64,000 nucleotides of DNA from CAMDTE01 sp964504345 (GCA_964504345.1 CAZDDX010000008.1:10170-74169); one strand, 5' to 3'. Counted from the stretch's first letter, positions 25,640 through 34,700 are shown. Numbers and translations: made by a program. The notes: generated by a model from the letters alone, not told the origin.

Positions 25640-27627
25640 CAAAAGAATAACTTCAATTCAACAGTGGTTTCGGTGCCCCGGAAGGCGTCCAATTCAAAAC
25701 TCCGGTCCGCAAATCCAAAGGCTTTGTGGCGGAAAAAGATTTGTGCGTTGTCTGCGGCCCAGCAATCAAAACCCAGACCCAGGGACCATCCGCGTTGGTC
25801 AATGGGGCGTCCGGTGGCGTTGTAGTTGGTTTTGAGGCTGCCCAAAGTGGCGTCGGCGCTGGCGCAACCTACCCACGTCCAACGGTCTCCGGTTTTCCAG
25901 TAGATTTCGTTTTCAGACGAATACTGGCGCAACACGGCGTCGGGCCGAACGTACAAAAGCGACGGCTGAAGTTGAACCGAATGAGCGCGAACCAGGTGGT
26001 TGAAGGCGATTTGGTGGTTCCCCACGGGAACGGTGTACAGGGCTTGGGCTTCCCACTGGGAAAAATGCAAGGGCTTGTCTACCGGAACCTTGAAATCCAA
26101 CAACTCGTAGGTGCTGCGGTACAAAACGTTGGTGCGTCCGTAAGGTCCCACGGCTTGCGGGAATCCCCAGCGGTAGAAGCGCGAGCGGGTGAGGGCGTTC
26201 ACCGGATGCCCAAAGGCGAAGGTGCTGCCGCCCGCTTCCCATTGCCGGGTGGCCGAATAGCCACCGGTGAGGTACACGTGCTTGGCTTTGTACACGGCGT
26301 TGAGGTCTGCGCCAAAGCGGTTGTTGGCCAGTTGAGCAAAGCCGAGCAAAGAAGGACCCACCGGGTTCAACACCGCCTGGCTGCCGGCTTGACCCGCGGG
26401 AATTTGGTTGACGGCCGCTTCCTGCACGGATCCGTTGACCACGGCGCTGGCGTTGTTCACGGCTCCGGGGTGCACGGCGTGGGCGTGGAGCAACAATTGC
26501 CAACGGGTGCCCAAACGTTTGGCGGCGCGCAGCTGAGCCACCAGGCCGCCGCTGGGGCCGTTGTCTTCCGAGTAGTAGTAGCCGTAGCCGCCTTCTGCGG
26601 AGGTGGTCCAGCTGCCGCTGGTGTAGGAAAGCTTGCCGGTTGCTGCGCCGGAACCAAAGGGCTGGGTCAGCATGGAATCTTGGTAGCTCCGCTGCTGCAT
26701 GGATTGCGCGGTGAACAGGACCTTGCCCAGCGGCAGTTGGTACTGCCCGCCCCAGGCTCCGTTCGGACGTCGATCAAAGCCGCCGTTTTGTTCGTTTTTG
26801 CCCACCAAAACCTTGACCTTTTGACCGTGCGGGAGCCCGGTCCAATCCACTACACCGCCCACGAAGGCCCGTTTTCCCCAGCGCATTTCTTGGTTGACGC
26901 TTCCCGCCTCAATGTACCGCTGGTATCGAGCAAAGGGCGTCGTTCCAATGGGGTCCCACGGATTGCGGTCGAAGAGCATGTAGCGGTTGTAGCCCGTGTA
27001 GGCGCCCATCGTGAGGTCCGTCATTTCCTCCCAGTGGATGCCGCCCAGCTTCACGCTCAAGGGTCCCAAAGCGGTAGGCAGGGTGGCGTACACGTTCATC
27101 CCCAAGTTGAGCAGCAGGTGTCCGCCTACCGCTCCCTGAACGCCGTAGGCCGGACGTCCGGGGTTGTCTAAGAACTGAAAGGCAAAGAGGTCCATGCCGA
27201 AGGTGGCTCCCGGGCGGGTTTTCCCAGTGATGTTCACCATCAAGGTGGGGAGCTGGCTGTCGTCGCCCACAAAGAATTCCCGCGGAAGCATTTGCCCGGT
27301 TGGCAGGTAGGCGTAGTTCCCCGGCAGGTGACGGTAGGTCATGAACTGGCGGAAAAACCCATTGGCATTGAGGGTTCGCAGCCGCGCCGGTTCCATTTTT
27401 GGAAAATTCCCAACGGGATCTGGCTCCAGAAAAAGGATGCGTTTTTTTTCATCGTCCAGGACGTTGCGGGTGGCATGAAGGACGGCCGTGTCCGCATTCC
27501 GAACGGTCTCCCGAACCACTGAGGAAGCGGGTGCAGGCGCCTGCTGGCCCCAGAGTGCGGCCGGTGCGGCCAGGACAACGGCAAGTCCCGCGGCTCGCGT
27601 GGCTAAATGTTTAAAATACTGGAACAT
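25639..27627 (-). CDS. second outer-membrane beta-barrel protein
   Basis: About 662 aa from the ATG of MFQYFKHLATRA, which overlaps the upstream stop as TGATG; the open frame upstream is antisense-like and rejected. Signal peptide AVVLAAPAALWGQ, a short periplasmic N-terminus, then many beta-strands and a terminal Phe (TTVELKLFF). Like its downstream neighbour it lacks a TonB plug. Two consecutive non-SusC barrels in a glycan operon is unusual and may indicate a two-component channel or a surface complex. Confidence 0.75.
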   Translation of the reverse strand: MFQYFKHLATRAAGLAVVLAAPAALWGQQAPAPASSVVRETVRNADTAVLHATRNVLDDEKKRILFLEPDPVGNFPKMEPARLRTLNANGFFRQFMTYRHLPGNYAYLPTGQMLPREFFVGDDSQLPTLMVNITGKTRPGATFGMDLFAFQFLDNPGRPAYGVQGAVGGHLLLNLGMNVYATLPTALGPLSVKLGGIHWEEMTDLTMGAYTGYNRYMLFDRNPWDPIGTTPFARYQRYIEAGSVNQEMRWGKRAFVGGVVDWTGLPHGQKVKVLVGKNEQNGGFDRRPNGAWGGQYQLPLGKVLFTAQSMQQRSYQDSMLTQPFGSGAATGKLSYTSGSWTTSAEGGYGYYYSEDNGPSGGLVAQLRAAKRLGTRWQLLLHAHAVHPGAVNNASAVVNGSVQEAAVNQIPAGQAGSQAVLNPVGPSLLGFAQLANNRFGADLNAVYKAKHVYLTGGYSATRQWEAGGSTFAFGHPVNALTRSRFYRWGFPQAVGPYGRTNVLYRSTYELLDFKVPVDKPLHFSQWEAQALYTVPVGNHQIAFNHLVRAHSVQLQPSLLYVRPDAVLRQYSSENEIYWKTGDRWTWVGCASADATLGSLKTNYNATGRPIDQRGWSLGLGFDCWAADNAQIFFRHKAFGFADRSFELDAFRGTETTVELKLFF

Positions 27628-29105
27628 CAGTCTATGCGGTTGATGGTTTCCCAATCCACCCACGTCCGCGGGCGGGCGCCGGGTGGGCGCGGGTTGATCC
27701 AAAGAGGGGCGTTGGCGTAGGCCACGTAGCCGTTGGGACCTTGGGCCACAACTACGATGCGGTACGCGCCGGGAACAGCGGGTGCCTTGAAGTTCACCAC
27801 GGACTGGTCTGTGGTGAGGCGCACGCGTTTGCGCAACAAGGTAGCGGGCTTGGATTCCACGTCGCCACCGGCCTTGATGTCCGTGCTTTCCGGGACCAAT
27901 TCCAGCCAAAATTTGGCGTTTTCCGGCCACGTTCCGCGCACCCGGACGCCGCGAGGGGCCCCGGCCTCAGCTCGGTAAAACAAGGAATCCAGGCTTTCAA
28001 TGGAAACTTGGGGGCGCTCTTGACGTGCCTCAAAAGTGCGGCCGGTCGTTCCATCCGCTCCTTGAGGGCGCTGGTCCAAGGGCGACGGCGCCGCAGCATC
28101 CGCAAAGGCTTGGGCGCGCGCGTTGGCCAAGCGCCAACCATTGCCCACGGCCACCAAGGCTTCGGTGGGCTCCCCGCGTTCGGAAAACAACCCGTACCAA
28201 GACGAGGTGGTCTCTTGCTTCTGGCCCCACAAAAACACATACGAACCCATACACGCGGGCTCGCTTAAAATCTTTTCCGCAAACCGACGCCCGTAGGATT
28301 CCGCTTTTTGGGCGCTGGACTGCTCCAAAGGCGCCCCCCACGGGGCCTTCGCCACTTCCCAGTGCCCGTTGGGGCCCCACTCCGTCACCATGTAGGCCTT
28401 GTCCCAACCGTACTTCTTCAGCATGCCGGGAAGACGGTCGATGTCTGCATAGGTGTTCACGGAGTAGAAGTCAATATTGGGGCAACGCGTTTTGATCAAA
28501 TACACCTCGTTGCTGTCCAGTCCGGCCGTCACCGTGGTGGTGGGGTGGTTGGGGTCCAATTCGTGAATCATTTTGGCGATGTCCTCCACGGCGTACCAAA
28601 CGTCGGTATTGGTGTAAAACAAATCCACCTCGTTCCCGACGCCCCAACACAGGAGCGCGGGGTGGTCTTTCAACCGCAAAACGGCCTGCCGGAAGTTCTC
28701 TTTCTGCGAAGCCACGCGGTCTGCGTTGCTGTAGTCAAATCCGTGGCGCTCGTGCTGCAGCCACAAGCCCATCATGACCGTGAGCCCGTGCTTTTGTGCT
28801 TCGTCCAAAATCCGCTCGGCGTCTTCTAAGCCCCAAGTGCGCAAGGAATTGCCGCCCAAGGCCACAATTTGGTCCATGTGAACCGATCCGCCGGCACCGT
28901 TCACGTAGTAGGGCTGCCCGCCGCGCACCAACTGCCAACCGCCGGAGGGTGTCTTCTGCACACTTGTAGGGACGGGCTGAGCCTGCAACAACGGTCCGTT
29001 CGCCGCACACACCGCGAACAAAACAACCCGAAACGCGTTACTTTTCAACGGCATAAATCGGTGGACAAATCGGCTGAATGTGCCGTAAATAGGACTTTTT
29101 TGCAT
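27627..29105 (-). CDS. TIM-barrel glycoside hydrolase (GH2/GH-A clan type)
   Basis: First gene of the minus-strand operon. The signal sequence (RVVLFAVCAANGPLLQAQ) fits better to an internal ATG at 29054, but 29105 is also possible. The catalytic domain has GH-A clan features: WGVGNEVD with the acid/base Glu, YMVTEWGPNG with the nucleophile Glu, plus GGNSLRTWG and DPNHPTTTVTAGLDS. A C-terminal beta-rich domain follows a linker of about 40 residues. With GH16 and GH3 in the same operon it is probably a beta-glucan exo- or endo-hydrolase. The exact family is uncertain. Confidence 0.8.
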   Translation of the reverse strand: MQKSPIYGTFSRFVHRFMPLKSNAFRVVLFAVCAANGPLLQAQPVPTSVQKTPSGGWQLVRGGQPYYVNGAGGSVHMDQIVALGGNSLRTWGLEDAERILDEAQKHGLTVMMGLWLQHERHGFDYSNADRVASQKENFRQAVLRLKDHPALLCWGVGNEVDLFYTNTDVWYAVEDIAKMIHELDPNHPTTTVTAGLDSNEVYLIKTRCPNIDFYSVNTYADIDRLPGMLKKYGWDKAYMVTEWGPNGHWEVAKAPWGAPLEQSSAQKAESYGRRFAEKILSEPACMGSYVFLWGQKQETTSSWYGLFSERGEPTEALVAVGNGWRLANARAQAFADAAAPSPLDQRPQGADGTTGRTFEARQERPQVSIESLDSLFYRAEAGAPRGVRVRGTWPENAKFWLELVPESTDIKAGGDVESKPATLLRKRVRLTTDQSVVNFKAPAVPGAYRIVVVAQGPNGYVAYANAPLWINPRPPGARPRTWVDWETINRID

Positions 29106-29266
29106 ACCGTCGTCAAAATTCTTGGGGCAAGTTATGGTAACTTTAACAATTTCTTATTAGTTTCGTCCTGAGTTTTTGTAAAATTTACCATTATTCAAAA
29201 ACACATCAACCAAACGCTCTTTTCCAAAACCTCTATCAACCCATCTCTAAAATAACCCAAAAAACC
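29106..29266. promoter_or_regulatory. divergent promoter region of beta-glucan operon and 29267 gene
   Basis: A 161-bp AT-rich gap between two divergent starts must contain both promoters. I could not place a confident Bacteroidota -33/-7 pair, and saw no palindrome resembling those at 15298 or 17805. Confidence 0.4.
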
Positions 29267-30250
29267 ATGAAACAACTCTTTACCACTGCTCTGGCGGTTG
29301 TTGCGGTCGCTTTGTCCGCTCAAACCACCAACGTCACCTTCCAGGTGGACATGAACGACTACACCGGTTCCTTCACCACGCCGGAAGTCAACGGTACCTT
29401 CAACTCTTGGTGCGGCGCCTGCAACGCCATGTCCGATCCGGACGGAGACGACATTTGGACCGTCACTTTGCCTTTGGCTACCGGTTCCTCCATTGAGTAC
29501 AAATTCTCTCACGACGCTTGGGCCGGTCAGGAACAAAACGACCCCACCGCTCCTTGCACCAACGGCAACGCCACCTACACCAACCGTGTTTTGGTCGTTC
29601 CTGCAACGGCCATCACCTTGCCCGCCGTTTGCTGGGGTTCTTGCAACCCATGCTCCGGAACGGCTACCACAGCCAACATCACGTTCCGCGTGGACATGAG
29701 CGAGTTCACCGGCACCTTCACCACTCCTGAAGTGAACGGTACGTTCAACGGATGGTGCGGCAATTGCACGCCCATGACGGATGCCGACGGCGATGAGGTT
29801 TGGGAGAAAACCGTGAACTTGGCTGTAGGCGACACCATTGAGTACAAATTCAGCGCAGACAACTGGGGCGTTCAAGAACAAAACGACCCCAACGCTCCTT
29901 GCACCAACGGCAACGCAACCTACACCAACCGCGTGTGGATCGTAACCGGTGACACCACCCTTCCCGCCGTATGCTGGGCCTCTTGCAACGTTTGCGGATT
30001 GGGTACGGAAGAAAATACTGCTGCTCTGTTCACCTTGACTCCCAACCCCAGCGCGGACGTTGCCGTATTGAACGCTACCGAAGCCGGTACTGTTGAAGTG
30101 GTTAACGTTGCCGGTGCCGTTGTGGCCCGTCAAGCAGTAGCTGCTGGTGAAAACCGCATCGAAACGTCTGTATTGGCCAACGGTATCTACACCGTGCGCT
30201 GGACCAACGGTCGCGAGAGCTCTGCTGCACGTCTGGCGGTTCGCCACTAA
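29267..30250 (+). CDS. T9SS-exported protein with two tandem starch-binding-like domains
   Basis: A 327-aa protein. A signal peptide (MKQLFTTALAVVAVALSAQ) is followed by two copies of a domain of about 118 aa (FQVDMNDYTGSFTTPEVNGTF and FRVDMSEFTGTFTTPEVNGTF), each ending in a conserved PAVCW-SCN-C block. They resemble the CBM20/AMPK-type E-set fold that binds starch. The two copies are near-identical at several positions, which indicates recent duplication. A C-terminal type-A T9SS sorting domain (FTLTPNPSADVAVLN to ARLAVRH) follows. The codon use looks highly optimised, suggesting strong expression. A role in alpha-glucan binding is inferred. Confidence 0.8.
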   Translation: MKQLFTTALAVVAVALSAQTTNVTFQVDMNDYTGSFTTPEVNGTFNSWCGACNAMSDPDGDDIWTVTLPLATGSSIEYKFSHDAWAGQEQNDPTAPCTNGNATYTNRVLVVPATAITLPAVCWGSCNPCSGTATTANITFRVDMSEFTGTFTTPEVNGTFNGWCGNCTPMTDADGDEVWEKTVNLAVGDTIEYKFSADNWGVQEQNDPNAPCTNGNATYTNRVWIVTGDTTLPAVCWASCNVCGLGTEENTAALFTLTPNPSADVAVLNATEAGTVEVVNVAGAVVARQAVAAGENRIETSVLANGIYTVRWTNGRESSAARLAVRH

Positions 30251-30561
30251 TTCGATTGCACTAGGGAAGTCCCGCGGGTGCGGACGGACCCCGGGGACCC
30301 CCCCCCAAAAATAATTTTTTGGGTTGTTTTTGGGAAATCACCATGCGCCCCTCCCCGCTGCCAAGGGGTTTTCTTTTTCGCTTAGGGGGAAGGCTAGCGG
30401 TAGGCAACAGCAAGCGGTAGGCAAATCCAAAAGGTAGCTCAAGCCAAAGGGCAAAACCTCACGCGCAGCTTGAGCACACGTCAGAAATTGCCACGCGCTT
30501 GCAAAGCGCCCGTCGGAGAACCGTCGAGCACTAGGTAAAATCTTCGGAAAAACCGGCTCGC
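30251..30561. other. intergenic region with terminator and short direct repeats
   Basis: The stretch contains a C9 homopolymer at about 30298-30306, the terminator at 30304-30330, and a 12-bp direct repeat AGCGGTAGGCAA (near 30396 and 30413). Otherwise no gene is seen before the small minus-strand gene at 30562. Confidence 0.5.
30304..30330 (+). terminator. terminator downstream of the starch-binding-like gene
   Basis: An 8-bp stem CCCAAAAA / TTTTTGGG with a TAAT loop is followed by TTGTTTTT. It lies about 55 bp after the stop. Confidence 0.65.
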
Positions 30562-30729
30562 TTACTTGCCCTCCAGACGCACCAACTCGTCCATCACGCC
30601 CTCGGCCTCGGCCCGTTTTAAATCCGACGCCGCACGATCGCGGGTGGACAAATCAAAGCTCTCCTTCATCAACGCGTCGTAACGCGCACGCAAAACATCC
30701 GATTGCGATTTTTTCTTGAATGGCCACAT
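30562..30729 (-). CDS. Lacal_2735-family small protein
   Basis: An ATG at 30729 reads 55 residues to a TAA: it begins MWPFKKKSQSDVLRARYD and ends MDELVRLEGK. The pattern FKKK...L...Y..LMKES-DLST.DR.ASD.K.AEAE is that of the Lacal_2735 family, small highly charged helical proteins frequent in Flavobacteriia. Function unknown. It is divergent from the sugar transporter at 30787, sharing a 57-bp promoter gap. Confidence 0.82.
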   Translation of the reverse strand: MWPFKKKSQSDVLRARYDALMKESFDLSTRDRAASDLKRAEAEGVMDELVRLEGK

Positions 30730-30786
30730 GTCCTTTTAACCCACCGACGCGCTAAAAGTTTGACCGAAAAACGTACATTTCCACCC

Positions 30787-32214
30787 ATGAACAAAACAGC
30801 AACCTCCTTGGCCACCCTGGTCTCCGTCTTCTTCTTCTGGGGCTTTGTGGCGGCCAGCAACGGCATTTTGATCCCGGTCTTCAAGGCCAAACTGAACCTG
30901 GAACAGTGGCAAAGCCAGATGATTGCCTTCGCCTTTTACGTGGCGTACACCGTCGGATCGTTGGGGTACTTGGGCCTTTCCAAACTGGCCGGCACGGACC
31001 TCATTGGCCGATGGGGCTACGCGCGCGCCCTTTCGTACGGTCTGATCATCAGTGCCTTGGGCACCCTGCTCTTCATTCCAGCCGCGGAATCGGCCTCCTT
31101 CCCCCTGCTGCTCAGCGGCTTGATTGTGGTGGGCCTGGGCTTCAGCCTGCAGCAAACCGTGGCCAACCCACTGGCCATTGCCTTGGGTACGCCGGAAACC
31201 GGCTCCATGCGCTTGAGCTTGGCCGGCGGCGTGAACAACGTGGGCACCACCGTGGGGCCGCTGTTGGTGAGCTACGCCATTTTTGGCAACGCGGCCTCCA
31301 GCGCCGGAACGGCGCTGGACATCACGGCCGTCAAGATTCCCTATTTGGCACTGGGTGCTCTGTTTGTATTGTTTGCCCTGGTTTTTTGGAACATGGACTT
31401 GGGACGGCCCACCGCAGAAAGCGCCGCGGAATCGGCGTCGGAAGAGGGCCGCAAGAGCGCATTTTCCTACCCGCAAGTGTGGATGGGCATGATCGCCATT
31501 TTCCTCTACGTGGGCGTTGAAGTGGCGACGGCAGACAACCTTCCGGAGTACCTCAAACAGTACCACGGCGTATCGCTGGACGGCATTGCCCCGTACATTT
31601 CGCTCTACTGGGCCAGCTTGATGATCGGCCGGTGGACCTCATCTTCGGGAGCCTTGGGCTTGGACGGACTGAAACGCCAGTTGGCCCGATGGGCGCTGCC
31701 CGCGCTGGCCTTTGGCTTGTTCTTCCTGGTCAACCACTTGGGTGGGCACGACCCCGCTCGCTTCGTTCCGTACTTGGGCGCCGTGGCCCTGCTGGTCCTC
31801 GTGGACTGGGCCACCAACGGCAACCCCGCCAAACAGTTGCTGTTCTACAGCGCCTTGGGCGCAGGCGCCCTGACGGTAGGCATGGTGGCCAACGGTTCCT
31901 TGGCCGTGTACGCCTTTTTGTCTGTTGGGTTGTTCTGTTCCACCCTGTGGCCGTGCATCTTTACGTTGGCCATCGCCGGCATGGGCAGCAAGACCTCTCA
32001 AGCCTCCAACGCGTTGATCATGATGATTATGGGCGGCGGTGTGGTGAGCTTGGCGCAAGGTGCTCTGGCGCACGAAGACTACCTCGGCATCCGGTATTCG
32101 TTCCTCTTGGGCGTCCTGTGCTTCGGCTATCTGGCGTTTTACGCGTGGAAGGTGGGCAACGAGTTGCGTCGTCGGGGCGTATCGCTCGACGGTTCCTCTG
32201 CCGGAGGGCACTGA
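30787..32214 (+). CDS. FucP-type MFS sugar transporter
   Basis: A 475-aa inner-membrane protein from the ATG of MNKTATSLATLVSVFFFWGF; the open frame upstream of it overlaps the divergent small gene. About 12 hydrophobic helices. FucP/GluP family markers are FFFWGFVAASNGILIPVFK, GFSLQQTVANPLAIALG, and GGVNNVGTTVGPLL. This family imports glucose, galactose, fucose or related sugars by proton symport. Lying between the glucan loci and the GH97 gene, it is the best candidate for bringing the released monosaccharides into the cytoplasm. Confidence 0.9.
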   Translation: MNKTATSLATLVSVFFFWGFVAASNGILIPVFKAKLNLEQWQSQMIAFAFYVAYTVGSLGYLGLSKLAGTDLIGRWGYARALSYGLIISALGTLLFIPAAESASFPLLLSGLIVVGLGFSLQQTVANPLAIALGTPETGSMRLSLAGGVNNVGTTVGPLLVSYAIFGNAASSAGTALDITAVKIPYLALGALFVLFALVFWNMDLGRPTAESAAESASEEGRKSAFSYPQVWMGMIAIFLYVGVEVATADNLPEYLKQYHGVSLDGIAPYISLYWASLMIGRWTSSSGALGLDGLKRQLARWALPALAFGLFFLVNHLGGHDPARFVPYLGAVALLVLVDWATNGNPAKQLLFYSALGAGALTVGMVANGSLAVYAFLSVGLFCSTLWPCIFTLAIAGMGSKTSQASNALIMMIMGGGVVSLAQGALAHEDYLGIRYSFLLGVLCFGYLAFYAWKVGNELRRRGVSLDGSSAGGH

Positions 32215-32227
32215 GGCGTTGGTTTGA

Positions 32228-32253
32228 GGCGCGCCTGCGGCGCGCCGAATTTT
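32228..32253 (+). terminator. hairpin terminator after the sugar transporter
   Basis: A perfect 8-bp stem GGCGCGCC / GGCGCGCC with a TGC loop is followed by GAATTTT, 10 bp after the stop. Confidence 0.65.
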
Positions 32254-32263
32254 ACACTCTTGG

Positions 32264-32301
32264 GCCGAAGGCCGCGGCTGCGCCGCGGCCTTCGGCATTT
32301 T
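32264..32301 (+). terminator. second strong hairpin after the sugar transporter
   Basis: A perfect 15-bp stem, 5' arm GCCGAAGGCCGCGGC, TGC loop, then ATTTTAAT. It immediately follows the first hairpin. Either a backup terminator or one of the GC-rich 3-nt-loop palindromes found throughout the window. Confidence 0.6.
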
Positions 32302-32372
32302 AATCCGGAGCGCGTGGGCGTGCGACCCGCGCGCGGCGGCAACGCGGCGCGCCCTATTTTGTACCTTTCCGC

Positions 32373-34700
32373 ATGCGCATTTTTCTTCTTCCCCTCCTGC
32401 TGCTGGCGGCCGCTTGCGGCCGCCCCGCCCAACCCCTGACCTCCCCAAATGGAGAAATCCAAGTGGCGGTCAACACCAACGACTCCCTCACCTACACCGT
32501 TTTGTACCGGGGAGATACCCTCCTCAACCCCTCCGCCGTCAAGCTGCACCTGCTGCTGCACCGCGCCGGAAAGCCGGACCAAGAACTGCATTTGGGCACC
32601 GGGAAACTGCGCGGCTCGCGGGACAGCGCGGTGGACGAAACCTACTCCCTCCCTTGGGGCGAAGTGCGCCAAATTCACCACCAAGGGAAGCGTCGGCGCT
32701 TGGAATTTGAGACCGACGGCCTCCCGTGGTACGTGGATCTGCACGCCACCAACGAAGGCTGGGCCCTGCGCACCGGCTGGCCCGCCTGGGACGGAGTGGA
32801 CAGCGTCACCGTACTCTCCGAACGCACGGACTACCGCCTGGTGGGCAACCCCACGGCCTTCTGGATCCCGGGCGACTGGGACATCACCGAACACCTGGTG
32901 AACGAATGCCGCCTCAACGAGATCGACGCCACCACCAAACGCCAGGCCGCGTCGCTCAGCAACACCTACATCCCCTACAACGCCGTCAACACGCCCGTCA
33001 CCTTCCGTTTTGAATCCGACGACCCCGTCCGCTCCGGCGTCCACGTGGCCTTCCACGAAGCCGCGCTAATTAACTATCCGGCGCAAACCCTTCGTCTGCG
33101 GTCCGACGTCGCCCAAAATCCGCGCGCGGAAGGATTTGTAACGGAGTTGGTGGGCCGCGCGCGCGACTCCGCAAAGGCCACCCTGCAGGGGGCCTTCCAC
33201 ACGCCATGGCGGATGGCCCTGGTTGCGCCAGAAGCCGCCCCCCTCCTGGAAGCGCACCTCCTCCTGGACCTCAACGCCCCCAACGTTCTGGGCGACGTCC
33301 CCTACGCCAAACCCATGAAGTACATGGGCATTTGGTGGGAAATGCACCTCGGCAAAAACTCGTGGGATCGGGCGTCGGGCAAACACGGCGCCACCACCCA
33401 AAACGCCAAAAAACTCATTGACTTCGCCGCGCAGCACGGCTTCCAAGGCGTGCTCGTAGAGGGCTGGAACACCGGATGGGAGCATTGGATTGGGTTCGAC
33501 GACCGCGAGGGCGTTTTTGATTTCGTCACCCCCTACCCAGACTACAACCTCCAGGAGGTGCAACGCTACGCCCAAAGTAAGGGCCTTACCCTCATCATGC
33601 ACCACGAAACCTCTTCCGCCCCCAGAACCTACGAAAAGCAGCTGGACACCGCCTACAAACTCATGCAGTCCCTTCAAATTCCCGCCGTCAAAACCGGCTA
33701 CGTGGGCCCCCTCCTGCCCAAGGGCGAGTGGCACTACGGGCAGTGGATGGTGAACCACTACCAAAAGACGGTGGAAACAGCCGCAAAATACTCCATAGCA
33801 CTGGACATCCACGAACCCGTCACGGGCACGGGACTGCGCCGCACGTGGCCCAACCTCATGTCCCGCGAGGGCGCACGGGGCCAAGAATTCAATGCCTGGA
33901 GCAGCGACGGCGGCAACCCCCCGTCCCACATCCCCAACCTGGCCTTCACCCGCATGTTGAGCGGCCCGATGGACTTCACGCCCGGCATTTTCAATCTAAC
34001 GCTGGAACCCTACAAGCAAAACCACCCCCTCCAAACCACCTTGGCGCAGCAACTGGCGCTATACACGATTATGTACTCACCGCTGCAGATGGCGGCGGAT
34101 TTGCCGGAGCATTACGCCCCGAACGGGCAAATCCACCCCGCTTTTGCGTTCATCAAGGAGGTCGGAGTGGATTGGGAAACGACGCGCGTGCTCCCTTCAC
34201 GCGTGGGGGACTACGTGGCGGTGGCCAGACAGGAACGCGTTGATTTACAGGCCAATGGCACCACCCAAAAGCCCAAAAACAGCCCAAAAAGCACCCAAAA
34301 CGCCCAAAAATCGGTCGATATATCGACCGTCGGGCCGCATATGTCAACCCCAACAGCCAACAAATCCAACACCACAGCCAACAAATCCAACACAACAGAC
34401 AACAAAACCACCCAAACAGCCGACCAAAACGCCACCGCTCGCTGGTTTGTGGGCATTGCGAACGACGAAACCCCCCGCACCTATGCGCTGGACTTCTCCT
34501 TTCTGCCCCAGGACGGGCCAAAACGGTACACGTTGACGCTCTACGAGGACCCGAGTGTGCCCGCCGCCATTAAGGTGACGCTGGCCCACAACCCGCCCAT
34601 CCACATCACCACCCAAGTGGTCACGCGCGGCACCGTCCTCAACCTTCCCCTGCAAAAAGGCGGCGGCTGCGCCGCCGTCCTGACGCCGTTGCCGAATTGA
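32373..34700 (+). CDS. susB: GH97 alpha-glucosidase lipoprotein (SusB-like) with in-frame repeat insertion
   Basis: A 775-aa protein. The N-terminus (FLLPLLLLAAACG) is an SPII signal. The domains are an N-terminal super-sandwich (to about 275), a TIM barrel (YMGIWWEMHLGKNSWD, VLVEGWNTGWEHW, LDIHEPVTGTGLRRTWPNLM with the catalytic Glu residues of the inverting SusB type) and a C-terminal beta-domain. GH97 enzymes act on alpha-1,4/1,6 gluco-oligosaccharides. The C-terminal domain is interrupted at about residues 629-690 by an Asn/Thr/Lys-rich stretch with heptad units (KSNTTAN, KSNTTDN) encoded by a 21-bp repeat element (34258-34430). Whether the enzyme stays active is unknown; the frame is intact. 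Confidence 0.9.
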   Translation: MRIFLLPLLLLAAACGRPAQPLTSPNGEIQVAVNTNDSLTYTVLYRGDTLLNPSAVKLHLLLHRAGKPDQELHLGTGKLRGSRDSAVDETYSLPWGEVRQIHHQGKRRRLEFETDGLPWYVDLHATNEGWALRTGWPAWDGVDSVTVLSERTDYRLVGNPTAFWIPGDWDITEHLVNECRLNEIDATTKRQAASLSNTYIPYNAVNTPVTFRFESDDPVRSGVHVAFHEAALINYPAQTLRLRSDVAQNPRAEGFVTELVGRARDSAKATLQGAFHTPWRMALVAPEAAPLLEAHLLLDLNAPNVLGDVPYAKPMKYMGIWWEMHLGKNSWDRASGKHGATTQNAKKLIDFAAQHGFQGVLVEGWNTGWEHWIGFDDREGVFDFVTPYPDYNLQEVQRYAQSKGLTLIMHHETSSAPRTYEKQLDTAYKLMQSLQIPAVKTGYVGPLLPKGEWHYGQWMVNHYQKTVETAAKYSIALDIHEPVTGTGLRRTWPNLMSREGARGQEFNAWSSDGGNPPSHIPNLAFTRMLSGPMDFTPGIFNLTLEPYKQNHPLQTTLAQQLALYTIMYSPLQMAADLPEHYAPNGQIHPAFAFIKEVGVDWETTRVLPSRVGDYVAVARQERVDLQANGTTQKPKNSPKSTQNAQKSVDISTVGPHMSTPTANKSNTTANKSNTTDNKTTQTADQNATARWFVGIANDETPRTYALDFSFLPQDGPKRYTLTLYEDPSVPAAIKVTLAHNPPIHITTQVVTRGTVLNLPLQKGGGCAAVLTPLPN
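34258..34430 (-). repeat. 21-bp-period repeat element, copy A (inside GH97)
   Basis: Read on the minus strand it contains four 21-bp units at 34380-34400, 34359-34379, 34338-34358 and 34317-34337 (for example GTCTGTTGTGTTGGATTTGT plus T). A tail beginning GACCGATTTTTGGGCG follows. It also contains an 18-bp perfect palindrome CGGTCGATA / TATCGACCG at 34312-34329. The same unit order and tail recur in copy B at 35240-35394 in the other orientation. It preserves the GH97 reading frame because 21 is a multiple of 3. Confidence 0.75.

Noticed and set aside
25726..27171. A 481-residue plus-strand open frame opposite the second barrel
   Set aside because: Antisense shadow with low-complexity Gly/Val/His content.
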